NCBI GenBank assembly: GCA_018798825.1
Contig: CP076354.1
Location: 682,001-746,000, forward strand
DNA from: Ochrobactrum sp. BTU1
GTDB lineage: Bacteria; Pseudomonadota; Alphaproteobacteria; Rhizobiales; Rhizobiaceae
Direction of reading: 5' to 3'
Length of the DNA stretch: 64,000 bases
Within the stretch, counting starts at the first letter, position 1. Each line of letters begins with the position of its first letter. Positions 9,397 to 19,146 of this stretch are shown here, piece by piece. The notes below the pieces were generated by a model. That model was given only the letters and a program-made list of their open reading frames with translations. It had not been told where the DNA came from and did not search any database. Made by a program: the position numbers and the translations under genes.

Positions 9397-11276
9397 TCAG
9401 CCATTGCCTCTTCATGTTCGGAAGACATTTCAAGCCATTTGTCTTCCGCATCGGCAAGCGCTGATTTCGCTTCGCTCATCTCTTTATTGATCCGGATCGC
9501 TTTCTGTGGTTCCTTTTCATAAAGAGCGGGGTCTTCCAGCTGCGATGTGAAGCCGTGAATCTGTTTCTGCAGTTTCTGCATCAAGCTCTCGGTTTCTTTA
9601 ATCTTTTTGAGCAGGGGCGCCAGTGTTTCGCGCTTCTGGGCGGCAAGTTTACGCTGTTCCGCCTTGTTGACCTTCGGGCCTTCTTCGCGCTCTGAGGCCT
9701 GTTCACCCTTGGCATCGGCGAGAACAATCTGGCGGTATTCGTCCAGATCGCCATCAAATGCTTTTACGCGACCCTCACGCACCAGCCATAGCCGCTCCAT
9801 GGTCGCTTCGATCAGGTGACGATCATGCGCGATCAGAATAACGGCGCCGTTGTAGGCGTTGAGAGCGTGAACCAGTTCCTCGCGGCTATCAATATCAAGG
9901 TGGTTGGTCGGTTCGTCGAGGATCAGCAGGTTTGGGCCATGGAAAGTCGCAAGGCCCATTAGCAGGCGTGCCTTTTCACCACCTGAGAGATCCTTGGCGG
10001 GCGTCAGCATTTTCTCAGTCGAAAGCCCCATCTGGGCAACGCGTGCACGAACTTTGGCTTCAGGTTCAAGCGGCATCAGCTTGCGCACATGCTCGATCGC
10101 GTTGTCTTCCGGTATCAGATCATCCATCTGATGTTGGGCAAAGAACGCAACTTTCAGATTGGGCGAAAGCGTGAGATTGCCTTTTTCGGGCTGCAACCGA
10201 CCGGCAATCAGCTTGGCGAGCGTCGACTTACCATTACCGTTGGAGCCGAGCAGCGCAATGCGATCATCATTGTCGATGCGCAGCGTGACGTTTCGCAACA
10301 CAGGCTTACCCGGCACATAGCCGACATCGGCATGGTCAAGCGCGATGATTGGCGAGGCGGCTTTCTTTTCCGCGTCAGGGAAGCGGAACGGCTGCACATT
10401 GCTTTCGACGTAAAGGTCTATTGGTTTCAGCTTTTCCAGCGCCTTCATACGCGATTGCGCCTGTCTGGCCTTCGACGCCTTGGCACGGAAGCGTTCCACA
10501 AAAGCTTCCATGTGTTTGCGATGTGCTTCCTGTTTCACATGGGCTTTTTGCTGAAGCTCCAGCATTTCATGACGTTGCCGCTCGAACTGATCATAGTTGC
10601 CACGCCAGAAGCTGATTTTCTTCTGATCAAGATGCATGATTGATGACGTAGCAGAATTCAGCAGATCGCGATCATGGCTGATGATGATGACGGTATGCGG
10701 ATAGCGCTTCACATAATCAACAAGCCACAACACGCCTTCAAGATCGAGATAGTTGGTCGGTTCATCGAGCAACAGCAAATCCGGCTCAGCAAAAAGCACT
10801 GCTGCAAGTGCCACGCGCATACGCCAGCCGCCCGAGAAAGCGGATGCAGGGCGGCGTTGTGCTTCTGTGTTGAAACCGAGACCGGACAGGATCGCGCCCG
10901 CGCGTGATTCCGCCGAATGCGCATTGATATCGGCCAGTCGGGTATGAATTTCGGCAATGCGATGCGGATCGGTCGCTGTTTCAGCTTCTTCGAGAAGTGC
11001 TGTTCGTTCCTTATCCGCCTTCATGACGATTTCTATCAGCGCATCTTCCGTGCCGGGAGCTTCCTGAGCCACCTGACCAATGCGTGTGTTCTTCGGCAGA
11101 GAAATGCTGCCGGTCTCGGAAGCCATATCACCGGTAATCACGCGGAAAAGCGTGGATTTTCCAGTGCCGTTGCGGCCAACAAAACCCGTCTTCGATCCCG
11201 CAGGCAGTGTGACACTGGCGTGGTCGATCAGAAGGCGTCCGGCGATGCGTACAGAGATATCGTCAAGAATAAGCAT
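9393..11276 (-). CDS. ABC-F family ATPase (YheS-like)
   Basis: A soluble protein with two ATPase domains and no membrane segments, the ABC-F layout of ribosome-associated translation factors. In 627 residues: Walker A GRNGTGKST (34-42), signature FSGGW (147), Walker B with DEPTN (171-175), a charged linker at about 225-300 where ABC-F proteins reach the ribosomal P/E site, second Walker A GSNGNGKST (344-352), LSGGE (430-434), DEPTN (454-458), and a coiled-coil C-terminal tail from about 520. Length and arrangement resemble E. coli YheS. The ATG at 11276 begins directly at MLILDDISV; an upstream extension is not domain sequence. The substrate state of the ribosome is unknown. Confidence 0.9.
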   Translation of the reverse strand: MLILDDISVRIAGRLLIDHASVTLPAGSKTGFVGRNGTGKSTLFRVITGDMASETGSISLPKNTRIGQVAQEAPGTEDALIEIVMKADKERTALLEEAETATDPHRIAEIHTRLADINAHSAESRAGAILSGLGFNTEAQRRPASAFSGGWRMRVALAAVLFAEPDLLLLDEPTNYLDLEGVLWLVDYVKRYPHTVIIISHDRDLLNSATSSIMHLDQKKISFWRGNYDQFERQRHEMLELQQKAHVKQEAHRKHMEAFVERFRAKASKARQAQSRMKALEKLKPIDLYVESNVQPFRFPDAEKKAASPIIALDHADVGYVPGKPVLRNVTLRIDNDDRIALLGSNGNGKSTLAKLIAGRLQPEKGNLTLSPNLKVAFFAQHQMDDLIPEDNAIEHVRKLMPLEPEAKVRARVAQMGLSTEKMLTPAKDLSGGEKARLLMGLATFHGPNLLILDEPTNHLDIDSREELVHALNAYNGAVILIAHDRHLIEATMERLWLVREGRVKAFDGDLDEYRQIVLADAKGEQASEREEGPKVNKAEQRKLAAQKRETLAPLLKKIKETESLMQKLQKQIHGFTSQLEDPALYEKEPQKAIRINKEMSEAKSALADAEDKWLEMSSEHEEAMAD

Positions 11277-11333
11277 GGTGAGAAGGCTTTTGCACGGCTT
11301 GAGAAATTTCCGCAAGTATCATCTGAACCAATA

Positions 11334-11846
11334 TCAGGCGAAGCGGCGTCCTGCTTCAGTGCGCTGAAACTGAATGAGATCAAGTGACGGCGCATCCGCG
11401 CTCAAACGCGTGAGTGCTGAATGAATTTGCCCGCGATGGTGCGTCTGATGATTAAAGAGATGAGCGAGTGCTGGCGCGACGCGTTGGCTGATGGTGCGCA
11501 CATTGGTTGCCGTCATATAGGTGAAGCGTCCTGCGAGCTGTGCGGCATTCATGCTTTCAACATAGTTGCAGATACGTTCGTCTTCTGCCTTCCTCATATC
11601 CCGTAGCTTGATGAAATCGTCGGTTATGATGGCATCAAGCTGGTTGGGGTGATCACCTTCGCCGGTGAAGCGCTTCATCCAGATGCGATCCGTCACCAGA
11701 AGATGATTGAAAGTACGATGGATCGAGCCGAAGAAAAGGCCGAGGTCGAGCCTGTAATCGACATCGCTCAGATCGGCCGCTGCGGAATAGAGCAGTTCAT
11801 TGGCCCAGCGATTATAATAGGCGAACATTTGAAAGTGCTGTTCCAT
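11334..11846 (-). CDS. DinB family putative metalloenzyme
   Basis: A 170-residue four-helix-bundle protein of the DinB/YfiT superfamily. Residues expected to bind a metal are visible: His48 in FNHLLVTD with Asp53 and Trp56 following, and His134/His138 in HQTHHRGQ. The HxxxHRGQ pattern is typical. Family members include bacillithiol- and mycothiol-dependent transferases, but this organism is not expected to use those thiols, so the substrate is unknown. It lies upstream of the ABC-F gene on the same strand with a 57-base gap and could share its transcript. Confidence 0.85.
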   Translation of the reverse strand: MEQHFQMFAYYNRWANELLYSAAADLSDVDYRLDLGLFFGSIHRTFNHLLVTDRIWMKRFTGEGDHPNQLDAIITDDFIKLRDMRKAEDERICNYVESMNAAQLAGRFTYMTATNVRTISQRVAPALAHLFNHQTHHRGQIHSALTRLSADAPSLDLIQFQRTEAGRRFA

Positions 11847-11938
11847 CTTTCCCCCGCATGTGAATCGAATTTACACATCTATGCAGTCAATTTTCTGCCG
11901 TCTCAAGATGATAAGAGGCAAGGCTGAGGGGCTACCCC

Positions 11939-11967
11939 TTGGCAATTGAGGCTATCAACGCTATAGA
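11939..11967 (+). promoter_or_regulatory. Sigma-70-type promoter of ndk
   Basis: TTGGCA at 11939-11944 and TATAGA at 11962-11967 are separated by exactly 17 bases, a near-consensus housekeeping promoter 40 bases upstream of the ndk ATG. A short dyad (GAGGCT...AGCCTC, 11948-11972) overlaps the -10 and could be an operator or chance. Confidence 0.65.
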
Positions 11968-12006
11968 GCCTCACTTTTCAAATTTTCCATCAAACAAGGT
12001 GTCATA

Positions 12007-12429
12007 ATGGCAATCGAACGTACCTTCTCCATGATCAAGCCTGATGCGACCCGCCGTAACCTGACCGGTGCTATCACCGCTAAGCTCGAAGAAGCTGGTC
12101 TGCGCGTTGTCGCTTCCAAGCGCGTATGGATGAGCCTGCGTGAAGCTGAAGGCTTCTACGCTGTTCACAAGGAACGCCCTTTCTTTGGCGAACTGACTGA
12201 ATTCATGTCTTCCGGCCCAACCATCGTTCAGGTTCTCGAAGGCGAAAACGCAATTTCCAAAAACCGTGAAGTCATGGGCGCAACCAACCCTGCAAACGCA
12301 GACGCTGGTACGATCCGCAAGGAATTCGCTCTGTCGATCGGCGAAAACTCGGTTCACGGTTCGGACGCTCCTGAAACAGCTGCTGAAGAAATCGCTTACT
12401 GGTTCTCCGGCACCGAAATCGTTGGCTAA
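12007..12429 (+). CDS. ndk: Nucleoside diphosphate kinase
   Basis: Ndk moves the gamma phosphate between nucleoside triphosphates and diphosphates and balances the NTP/dNTP pools. The 140-residue protein matches the family length. It begins [13 protein letters not shown], and the phosphorylated active-site histidine is His117 in NSVHGSD. The gene stands alone between its own promoter and a strong terminator, and its codon use is biased to frequent codons (GCT, CGT, GAA), as expected for a well-expressed gene. Confidence 0.97.
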   Translation: MAIERTFSMIKPDATRRNLTGAITAKLEEAGLRVVASKRVWMSLREAEGFYAVHKERPFFGELTEFMSSGPTIVQVLEGENAISKNREVMGATNPANADAGTIRKEFALSIGENSVHGSDAPETAAEEIAYWFSGTEIVG

Positions 12430-12450
12430 TTGCTTATAGATGAATTGAAA

Positions 12451-12479
12451 AAGCCCGGTCTCTCGACCGGGCTTTTTTA
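12451..12479 (+). terminator. Rho-independent terminator of ndk
   Basis: A 10-bp stem AAGCCCGGTC/GACCGGGCTT with a TCTC tetraloop is followed by a T run, 21 bases after the ndk stop. Nearly the same hairpin core terminates aspS at 56978-57005. Confidence 0.93.
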
Positions 12480-12496
12480 TTTAAGCATTGAGGCGA

Positions 12497-13300
12497 TCAA
12501 AGGCTTTGTGCAAGCCTTGCCAACTCGTCACCACCTTCATCGATCAGGACGAGTTTTCCAGAATCCATTTTATATGAACGCGTCTTGCCAAGCACATCAA
12601 GGAATTTGCGTTCCTGATTCATCAGGGCAGGCGGGCATTGCATATAGGTGGAGCCGATCTCGGCGAATGAAATATTGCTGCCCGAGATCGTCGCCTTGCT
12701 CATGAAGCGGTTGCAGCCACCCGAGCCGCTGACAGTGCCGTTTGAATCAACCAGAAGGGTGGTCTGGGCAGTATCGACTACGCCGCCGCCTTGAATGTCT
12801 TCTGCGAGCCAATCCTTGCCTTCAATACCAATGGCAACCGATTCATCCGCGCTTTTACGAACCATCACGACTTTAAGTTCAATTGGTTCCTGAGGATTTT
12901 TCGGGTCAACTGTGTAACGTTCGTCGGTTACAAACCAAAGCGTATCACCTGCAACAATGCGCGCCTGAAGGGCATAGGTGTGTTGCGGCTCGATCTCATC
13001 AGTATCGAAATTGATTGCAAAAGGGATTGGCGATCCCTGTGGTGCTTCTATCCGCGTTTCGCCGATGGTCTTGGATGGCGCATCGGCAAGAGATACATCG
13101 GTGAGCTGCACAACAAGGTGCGCTTCTGGTGGGAGAGCGATGCGCTCGCGATAAACAACCTTACCGCTGATTGTTTTGTCAGCGGCAATACTGGCAGTCG
13201 GCATGGACGTCGTAAAAAACATGGCAGCACCGCCGAGCACACCAATACCCGCAGTGAGCGCTGCCACGATTGAAAGAGTTTTCGTCAGTCCTTTTAGCAT
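12497..13300 (-). CDS. Exported YbaY-META (HslJ-like) two-domain protein
   Basis: A 267-residue exported protein with two recognisable parts. After a hydrophobic signal or anchor (about residues 1-35), the region ISGKVVYRERIALPPEAHLVVQLTD begins a YbaY-type domain (also seen in type III secretion YscW pilotins). The C-terminal part (about 160-267) is a META domain like heat-shock protein HslJ, with the hallmark GxxGCN run (SGSGGCNRF) and the paired cysteine in MQCPP. Both families are linked to envelope stress but have no defined activity. The start is uncertain: an ATG at 13330 adds 10 residues. Confidence 0.8.
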   Translation of the reverse strand: MLKGLTKTLSIVAALTAGIGVLGGAAMFFTTSMPTASIAADKTISGKVVYRERIALPPEAHLVVQLTDVSLADAPSKTIGETRIEAPQGSPIPFAINFDTDEIEPQHTYALQARIVAGDTLWFVTDERYTVDPKNPQEPIELKVVMVRKSADESVAIGIEGKDWLAEDIQGGGVVDTAQTTLLVDSNGTVSGSGGCNRFMSKATISGSNISFAEIGSTYMQCPPALMNQERKFLDVLGKTRSYKMDSGKLVLIDEGGDELARLAQSL

Positions 13301-13589
13301 CGCCAAATCCGAAACTTCCGTTCCCCGCATTTGTTGTCATGTGCTTTTGAGCGGCGCGAACAATCTGTCGATTGGTTCATTGGCCCAAGCTCAATGGCAT
13401 CAAGATTCATGAGGCAGACAATAAACGCCGCTTCATGTGAAAATTGTGGCAGCGCGGTAACACGCTATCCAAAATACCCTATATTCTAGTGGCTTAAATA
13501 GTTAATTCGCCATTAAATAGCGCGAGCGAAATTCTTTCCAATGTAAAAAAGAATTTCATCTGCGACAACTTGCCCAAAAGAAGAAGCGT

Positions 13590-14069
13590 TCAGTGCTTCT
13601 GCCAGCGTTCTCGACTTTGGTCGTCTTCAGCCTTTGATTCGACCCAGCTGCCGGTGCCGCCGTCAATCAAATGCTCGCGTTTCCAGAACGGCGCTCCAGT
13701 TTTCATGAAGTCCATCAGGAATGACGCGGCTTCAAAAGCGGCCTGACGATGAGCTGATGCCGTGACGACCAGGACAATGTTTTCGCCAGGTTTAACAAGA
13801 CCATAGCGATGGATGATAGAAATACCCGATAAAGGCCAGCGACTGATCGCTTCATCGACAATACGACGAATCTCTGCTTCCGCCATGCCGGGATAGTGTT
13901 CCAGTTCAAGCGCGGAAAGTTTTCCGCCTTCATCACGACAAAGGCCGGTAAACGTAACGATCGCACCAATATCCTTGCGACCTTCGCCAAGCTTGCGGAT
14001 TTCTTCAGCAACATCGAAATCCTCGGAGCGCACGCTCACAAAAAGCGGGCATGTCGCTTGTCTGGACAT
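13590..14069 (-). CDS. moaE: Molybdopterin synthase catalytic subunit
   Basis: MoaE, the large subunit of molybdopterin synthase, adds the dithiolene sulfurs to precursor Z using thiocarboxylated MoaD. The 159-residue protein shows GAIVTFTGLCRDE, LELEHYPGMAE, HRYGLVKPGE and the lysine-containing TGAPFWKREH, all standard MoaE motifs. The ATG at 14069 is one base after the moaD stop; a GTG at 14078 inside moaD is less likely. A user of the cofactor, a molybdopterin oxidoreductase, is encoded at 22907. Confidence 0.94.
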   Translation of the reverse strand: MSRQATCPLFVSVRSEDFDVAEEIRKLGEGRKDIGAIVTFTGLCRDEGGKLSALELEHYPGMAEAEIRRIVDEAISRWPLSGISIIHRYGLVKPGENIVLVVTASAHRQAAFEAASFLMDFMKTGAPFWKREHLIDGGTGSWVESKAEDDQSRERWQKH

Positions 14070-14070
14070 T

Positions 14071-14328
14071 TCAACCACCCGTCATGGGTGGGAAAAGCGC
14101 TACTTCATTGCCGTCTTTGACGAGTTCGTCATGTTCGGCATGTTCCTGATTGATGGCCGCACGAATGACTGTCTCATGCTCGAAAGCAGCTTCATACTCT
14201 TCGCCGAGGTTTTTGAGGTGAGAAATCAGCTCCCCAACACTGATGGTCTGGGAAGGAAGTTCGATAACCTCTTCTCCCTTGCCGATCTTCTCGCGCACCC
14301 AGGCGAAATAGATGAGATTTACGCGCAT
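14071..14328 (-). CDS. moaD: Molybdopterin synthase sulfur carrier subunit
   Basis: MoaD, an 85-residue ubiquitin-fold sulfur carrier. It begins MRVNLIYFAWVREKIGKGEE and ends in the diagnostic Gly-Gly that is adenylated and thiocarboxylated. It sits directly upstream of its partner moaE and four bases after pgsA on the same strand. Confidence 0.94.
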   Translation of the reverse strand: MRVNLIYFAWVREKIGKGEEVIELPSQTISVGELISHLKNLGEEYEAAFEHETVIRAAINQEHAEHDELVKDGNEVALFPPMTGG

Positions 14329-14332
14329 AGTT

Positions 14333-14917
14333 TTAGTCCATGACGTGTTTGAGGCCAGCGCGGAAATAATCCCAACCGGTATAAAGTGTCAGGATCGCAG
14401 AAATCCACAACAGGCCAATGCCCATTTCAGTCGTATATGGTAGGACTTTGTCCCCGGCGGGGCCAGCAAGAAGGAATGCAAGTGCTACCATCTGTGCAGT
14501 GGTCTTCCACTTTGCCAGCTGAGAAACCGGAACGCTAACCTTCAGCTCAGCGAGATACTCGCGCAGGCCAGATACCAGAATTTCACGGCAAAGAATGATG
14601 ATGGCTGCCCAGAGCGTCCATCCAGCAATTGTTCCATCGGCTGCAAGCAACAGCAGGCAAGCGGAAACAAGAAGTTTGTCAGCAATCGGATCAAGCATAC
14701 GGCCGATCGTTGATGTCTGCTGCCAGATACGAGCCAAATAACCATCGAAGAAATCTGTGATACTGGCGATGGCGAAAATTGCAAGCGCTGTCCAGCGAGA
14801 CGTATCACTGGATTGCAGACGTCCCTCCACGAAGAAGCACAAAACGACAAGCGGAACGGCGATAATCCGTCCGTAAGTCAGAATGTTAGGCAAGGAGAGA
14901 GTGTGATTTTTCCGCAT
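14333..14917 (-). CDS. pgsA: CDP-diacylglycerol--glycerol-3-phosphate 3-phosphatidyltransferase
   Basis: PgsA makes phosphatidylglycerol phosphate, the committed step to phosphatidylglycerol and cardiolipin, in the inner membrane. The 194-residue protein contains the full CDP-alcohol phosphatidyltransferase motif DG-x2-AR-x8-G-x3-D-x3-D (DGYLAR...GRMLDPIAD) and several membrane helices. The ATG at 14917 begins MRKNHTLSLPNILTYGR, the usual start; upstream codons to 14962 look like leader. The run uvrC-pgsA-moaD-moaE is typical of rhizobia and Brucella. Confidence 0.92.
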   Translation of the reverse strand: MRKNHTLSLPNILTYGRIIAVPLVVLCFFVEGRLQSSDTSRWTALAIFAIASITDFFDGYLARIWQQTSTIGRMLDPIADKLLVSACLLLLAADGTIAGWTLWAAIIILCREILVSGLREYLAELKVSVPVSQLAKWKTTAQMVALAFLLAGPAGDKVLPYTTEMGIGLLWISAILTLYTGWDYFRAGLKHVMD

Positions 14918-15047
14918 AGCACCGCCGCATTCGTTATGAGAGCACATCAACAGGGATGACAAAGAAAATCAACACCTGCGGACGTGTTCTACCGGGACGT
15001 AATGACGCCTGTGGAAGATTAGCTGCCCAAACCCGGACAAAATTACG

Positions 15048-17129
15048 TCAACGGTCGTGAAAATGATCGTGAATGGTCTTCGCCATGGCTTCAGAGATGC
15101 CATCAATCTGCATCAGATCTTCAACTGCAGCACGAGATACGGCTTTCGCGGTTCCGAAGTGATGCAAAAGTGCTCGCTTTCTTGAGGGACCGATTCCCGA
15201 AATCTCATCCAGCGGATTGGCGACCATTTCCTTCTTGCGACGCGCGCGATGTGTGCCGATGGCAAAACGGTGCGCTTCGTCGCGCATACGCTGAACGAAA
15301 TAAAGAACGGGATCGCGTGGCGGCAGTGTGAAAGGTGGTTTGCCCTCGATAAAGAAACGTTCGCGCCCAGCTTCGCGGTCAACGCCCTTGGCAATGCCAA
15401 TGGCTGTCACAAGATGGCTTATGCCAAGTTCGCCCAAAATCTGGCGAACGGCTCCAACCTGTCCCTGACCGCCATCGATAAGAATAAGGTCGGGCCAGGC
15501 AGGGAAAGCATCGTTGATGGCTTCCGGGCTTTCCGCATCCATTACTGGCTCCGGCGCAGCATGTTCTTTAACCAGTCGCGAGAATCGGCGCTCGATCACT
15601 TCGCGCATCATGCCAAAGTCATCGCCGGGCGTGATGTCGGTCGATTTAATATTGAACTTGCGATACTGATTCTTGACGAAGCCTTCAGGGCCGGCAACGA
15701 TCATGCCGCCGACTGCATTCGTACCCATGATATGCGAGTTATCGTAAACTTCGACACGGCGTGGCGCATTGGGCAAACCGAATGCCTCGGCCAGTCCTTT
15801 GAGCAGTCTTGCCTGCGAGGATGTTTCTGCCAGACGACGTCCCAGCGCTTCGCGGGCATTGGTCAGGGCGTGGTTGACCAACTCCACCTTTTCGCCGCGT
15901 TGTGGAACATTGACCTGAACGCGATGTCCCGCGCGCGATGAAAGTGCTTCAGCGAGAAGCGACTGATCTTCGACTTCTTCTGAAAGAAGAACGAGCTTCG
16001 GGCAGGGCTTGTCATCATAAAATTGCGACAGGAACGCGCCAAGAACTTCCGCTGCTCCAAGCGAGCTGTCGGCTTTCGGTAAATAGGCGCGATTGCCCCA
16101 ATTCTGACCGGTACGGAAGAAGAAGACCTGAATACAGGTCATGCCACCTTCCTGATGGATTGCGAAAACGTCGGCTTCTTCAACCGTCTGCGGGTTGATG
16201 CCCTGATGCGATTGCACATGGGAAAGTGCGGCAAGACGATCACGATAGACCGCCGCGTGTTCAAAATCGAGATCGGCGGACGCCGCCTGCATGGCCGCTG
16301 CCAGATGATCCTTCACCCTCTGGCTCTTGCCGGAAAGGAAGGCCTTGGCCTCACTGACAAGCTCTGCATAATCCTCGTCGCTGACCTCATGCGTACAAGG
16401 GCCGGAACAGCGCTTGATTTGATAAAGCAGGCAGGGGCGGGTGCGCGTTTCAAAAACTGAATCCGTGCAGGTGCGCAGCAGGAACGCGCGCTGAAGCGCA
16501 TTGATCGTGCGACCAACGGCACCCGCAGAAGCAAAAGGGCCGAAATACTCGCCTTTGCGCGAGCGTGCACCACGATGCTTGAAAATGCCGGGCGCGCGAT
16601 GTCCGCCACTAAGCAGAATATAAGGAAACGATTTGTCGTCACGCAGCAGAACGTTAAAGCGTGGGCGCAAGCGTTTGATAAGATTCGCTTCCAGCAGCAG
16701 CGCTTCGGTCTCTGTACGCGTAACAACGAATTCCATCGTCGCCGTTTCGCCGATCATACGCGTGATACGATTGGAATGTCCGATGCCGCGCGCATAGTTG
16801 GAGACGCGTTTCTTGAGGCTGCGGGCTTTGCCGACATAAAGCACGTCACCATCGCTATTGAACATGCGGTAGACGCCGGGATTATTTGGCAAACGCTTGA
16901 CGAAAGCATTGATAATGTCTGCGCCGCTTAAGCCTTTTGTATCTGGCAGACCATCTGACGAATCCCACTGAATGGAATCGGTCGCCGAGGCAACAGCAGG
17001 CGTTTCCTCGATTGCATCATCGTCGTCATCGTTCTCTGCATCGCCCATGATAATGCCCGCCACATCCTGCTCATCATCCGATGGCAGGCGTGAAATAGGA
17101 TCATCATTGGGTTTGCGTGGTCCAGTCAT
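15048..17129 (-). CDS. uvrC: Excinuclease ABC subunit C
   Basis: UvrC makes both incisions in nucleotide excision repair. In 693 residues: an unusual acidic N-terminal extension of about 75 residues with a run of five aspartates, the GIY-YIG nuclease domain (GVY at 85-87, YVG at 98-100), a cysteine-containing zone ([13 protein letters not shown]), a UVR/UvrB-binding helix pair near residue 285, an RNase H-like 5'-nuclease domain (VYDNSHIMG) and a C-terminal helix-hairpin-helix. E. coli UvrC has about 610 residues, so the extension explains the extra length. The ATG overlaps the stop of the upstream SDR (ATGA). Confidence 0.95.
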   Translation of the reverse strand: MTGPRKPNDDPISRLPSDDEQDVAGIIMGDAENDDDDDAIEETPAVASATDSIQWDSSDGLPDTKGLSGADIINAFVKRLPNNPGVYRMFNSDGDVLYVGKARSLKKRVSNYARGIGHSNRITRMIGETATMEFVVTRTETEALLLEANLIKRLRPRFNVLLRDDKSFPYILLSGGHRAPGIFKHRGARSRKGEYFGPFASAGAVGRTINALQRAFLLRTCTDSVFETRTRPCLLYQIKRCSGPCTHEVSDEDYAELVSEAKAFLSGKSQRVKDHLAAAMQAASADLDFEHAAVYRDRLAALSHVQSHQGINPQTVEEADVFAIHQEGGMTCIQVFFFRTGQNWGNRAYLPKADSSLGAAEVLGAFLSQFYDDKPCPKLVLLSEEVEDQSLLAEALSSRAGHRVQVNVPQRGEKVELVNHALTNAREALGRRLAETSSQARLLKGLAEAFGLPNAPRRVEVYDNSHIMGTNAVGGMIVAGPEGFVKNQYRKFNIKSTDITPGDDFGMMREVIERRFSRLVKEHAAPEPVMDAESPEAINDAFPAWPDLILIDGGQGQVGAVRQILGELGISHLVTAIGIAKGVDREAGRERFFIEGKPPFTLPPRDPVLYFVQRMRDEAHRFAIGTHRARRKKEMVANPLDEISGIGPSRKRALLHHFGTAKAVSRAAVEDLMQIDGISEAMAKTIHDHFHDR

Positions 17130-17938
17130 TCTTTAATTCCTGCTATATCCGGCGTTTCCCATGCCAGATGCTGACCGCCATCAAGCGCAATCATCTGGCC
17201 AGTTACGGAACGGCTTTCCCAGAAATAGCGAATAGTGCGTCCAAATTCGGACAAATCAGGTGCGCGCTGCAATGGCAGATGGCTCACCTGTAACTCAAAG
17301 TCACTGATATCCTGACGCTCGCTGGGCAGCGTGGGGCCGGGAGCAATGGCATTGACACGAATACGTGGTGCAAGTGCCTGCGCAAGCGTACGCGTCGCAT
17401 TCCAGAGCGCTGTCTTCGACAACGTATATGAAAAGAAGTGCGGGTTCAGCTTCCAGACACGCTGGTCGATGACATTCACAATGAGGCCGTCTTTACCTTC
17501 CGGCAGAGCCTTGGCCAATTCTTCAGCAAGGATCACTGGTGTTTTCAGATGAATCGCAAAATGGCGATCCCAAAGCTGCATATCAAGATTACCGATGCGA
17601 TCGTCTTCAAACAACGAAGCATTGTTGACCAGCAAACGAATCGGTCCCAATTGCGCTTCTGCCTGTTGCAGCAAGCCACGAACATCATTTTCATTCGCCA
17701 GATCAGCCTGCACAACACCGGCTTTTCCGCCGTTAGCCACGATTTTGGCCGCCAGTGCCTGACCTTCCGCAACCGAGCGGTTACAATGGATAGCTACCGG
17801 AAAGCCGTGTGCTGCCAGATCTTCGACAATGGCTTTTCCTATGCGTCTTGCGCCTCCCGTCACCAGAACAGGGCAATTTGCAAGCAGGTTGGTTTCCGGA
17901 TTTTCCAACAGGGTAAACACTTTCTTATCGTGATTCAT
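17126..17938 (-). CDS. FolM/pteridine-reductase-like short-chain dehydrogenase
   Basis: An NAD(P)H-dependent SDR of 270 residues with the dinucleotide loop TGGARRIG (27-34), the NNAS motif (105-108) and active-site residues Asp158, Tyr171 and Lys175. The usual SDR serine 13 residues before the tyrosine is an aspartate here, as in trypanosomatid pteridine reductase PTR1 and E. coli FolM (dihydromonapterin reductase). The ARRIG loop and the C-terminal LDGGQHL also match FolM. A role in reducing dihydropterins is therefore likely but unproven. It overlaps uvrC by four bases. Confidence 0.85.
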   Translation of the reverse strand: MNHDKKVFTLLENPETNLLANCPVLVTGGARRIGKAIVEDLAAHGFPVAIHCNRSVAEGQALAAKIVANGGKAGVVQADLANENDVRGLLQQAEAQLGPIRLLVNNASLFEDDRIGNLDMQLWDRHFAIHLKTPVILAEELAKALPEGKDGLIVNVIDQRVWKLNPHFFSYTLSKTALWNATRTLAQALAPRIRVNAIAPGPTLPSERQDISDFELQVSHLPLQRAPDLSEFGRTIRYFWESRSVTGQMIALDGGQHLAWETPDIAGIKE

Positions 17939-18292
17939 CGCTTCGATTCATGCCATTTTGCCGGAAAAAAGACAGCTAAAAATAGGGGGGATGCCGATTA
18001 CTGCTGACAAAAACCTTGCAAATTCAGTAGTTTCGATTTGACCCAACTTTTTCTGTCCCAAAATAGTGGTTCTCTATTTTCCTATATAAGCGCCTGAAAC
18101 GAGCGTTGCGAGAATGCAACATCGCAATTTTGCCACCTTCTCGTCAGGTTCTCTCCACAGAAGGGGGCAGATCGTGCCGCAATTACCGACGATATGTCAG
18201 TCCTGTCAGCGCGGCATGAGCGGTTCACTCCCGAAATTGCTGCTCACCCGATAAGGGACCGCGCTAAAGGTAATTTAGTCAAGGAGAATGCT
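17939..18292 (+). promoter_or_regulatory. omp25 upstream region with long leader
   Basis: This 354-base interval separates the minus-strand SDR from omp25. A TATATAAG element at 18083-18090 could be a -10; no convincing -35 is at the right distance. If used, it would give a leader of about 200 bases, long enough for post-transcriptional control. The gene itself is preceded by a strong AAGGAG eight bases before its ATG. Confidence 0.4.
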
Positions 18293-18934
18293 ATGCGCAC
18301 TCTTAAGTCTCTCGTAATCGCCTCGGCTGCGCTGCTGCCGTTCTCTGCAACTGCTTTCGCTGCTGACGCCATCATGGAACAGCCTCCTGTTCCAGCTCCT
18401 GTTGAGATGGCTCCACAGTACAGCTGGGCTGGCGGTTACACCGGTCTGTACCTCGGCTACGGCTGGAACAAGGTAAAGACCAACACCGACGGCGCAATCA
18501 AGCCTGACGATCTGAAGGCTGGCGCATATGCTGGCTGGAACTTCCAGCAGGACCAGTTCGTATACGGTGTTGAAGGTGACGCAGGTTACTCTTGGGCCAA
18601 GAAGTCCAAGAATGGTCTTGAAGCCAAGCAGGGCTTCGAAGGCTCGCTCCGTGGCCGTCTTGGTTACGACCTGAACCCAGTTATGCCTTACATCACCGCA
18701 GGTGTTGCTGGCTCGCAGGTTAAGCTCGACAACGGCGTTGAAGACGAAAGCAAGTTCCGCGTTGGTTGGACTGCTGGTGCCGGTCTCGAAGCTAAGCTGA
18801 CCGACAACATCCTTGGTCGCGTTGAATACCGCTACACCCAGTTCGGTAACAAGACCTACGACCTCGGAACCGAATCGGTTCGCAACAAGCTCGACACCCA
18901 CGACATCCGCGTCGGCGTTGGTTACAAGTTCTAA
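18293..18934 (+). CDS. omp25: Outer-membrane protein Omp25
   Basis: A 213-residue outer-membrane beta-barrel of the Omp25/Omp31 family, the best species marker in the window. The signal peptide [22 protein letters not shown] is cleaved after AFA, and the mature protein runs to GVGYKF with the C-terminal aromatic residue needed for barrel assembly. I recall Brucella Omp25 as the same length with scattered substitutions. In Brucella it is an abundant envelope protein affecting virulence. AAGGAG before the ATG at 18293 fixes the start, and a strong terminator follows. Confidence 0.95.
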   Translation: MRTLKSLVIASAALLPFSATAFAADAIMEQPPVPAPVEMAPQYSWAGGYTGLYLGYGWNKVKTNTDGAIKPDDLKAGAYAGWNFQQDQFVYGVEGDAGYSWAKKSKNGLEAKQGFEGSLRGRLGYDLNPVMPYITAGVAGSQVKLDNGVEDESKFRVGWTAGAGLEAKLTDNILGRVEYRYTQFGNKTYDLGTESVRNKLDTHDIRVGVGYKF

Positions 18935-18952
18935 TTACTACGTAATTGAACG

Positions 18953-18985
18953 AAAAAACCGGGTAGGAAACTACCCGGTTTTTTT
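18953..18985 (+). terminator. Rho-independent terminator of omp25
   Basis: A stem AAAAAACCGGGTAG/CTACCCGGTTTTTT with a GAAA loop and a run of seven T lies 19 bases after omp25. The A-run on the left also makes it usable from the other strand. Confidence 0.93.
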
Positions 18986-19146
18986 ATTGCCTGATTTTCT
19001 ATGGCATTCAGCGAACGAGAGTGAACGATCTTACGCGAAAAGCGCTGCAACATAATTCCCTAAAACTGAATCAGTTTAAGGTAAAATTGTGCTGTAAACA
19101 TAAAGTGTTAGAGCGACCTTTGTGCGCCCAATAGGGTCGCGGCGGT

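Noticed and set aside
10089..10643. 184-codon frame on the plus strand
   Set aside because: Antisense to the ABC-F gene, whose Walker and signature motifs fix the coding strand.
15249..15941. 230-codon frame on the plus strand
   Set aside because: Antisense to uvrC, a shadow of its codon pattern.
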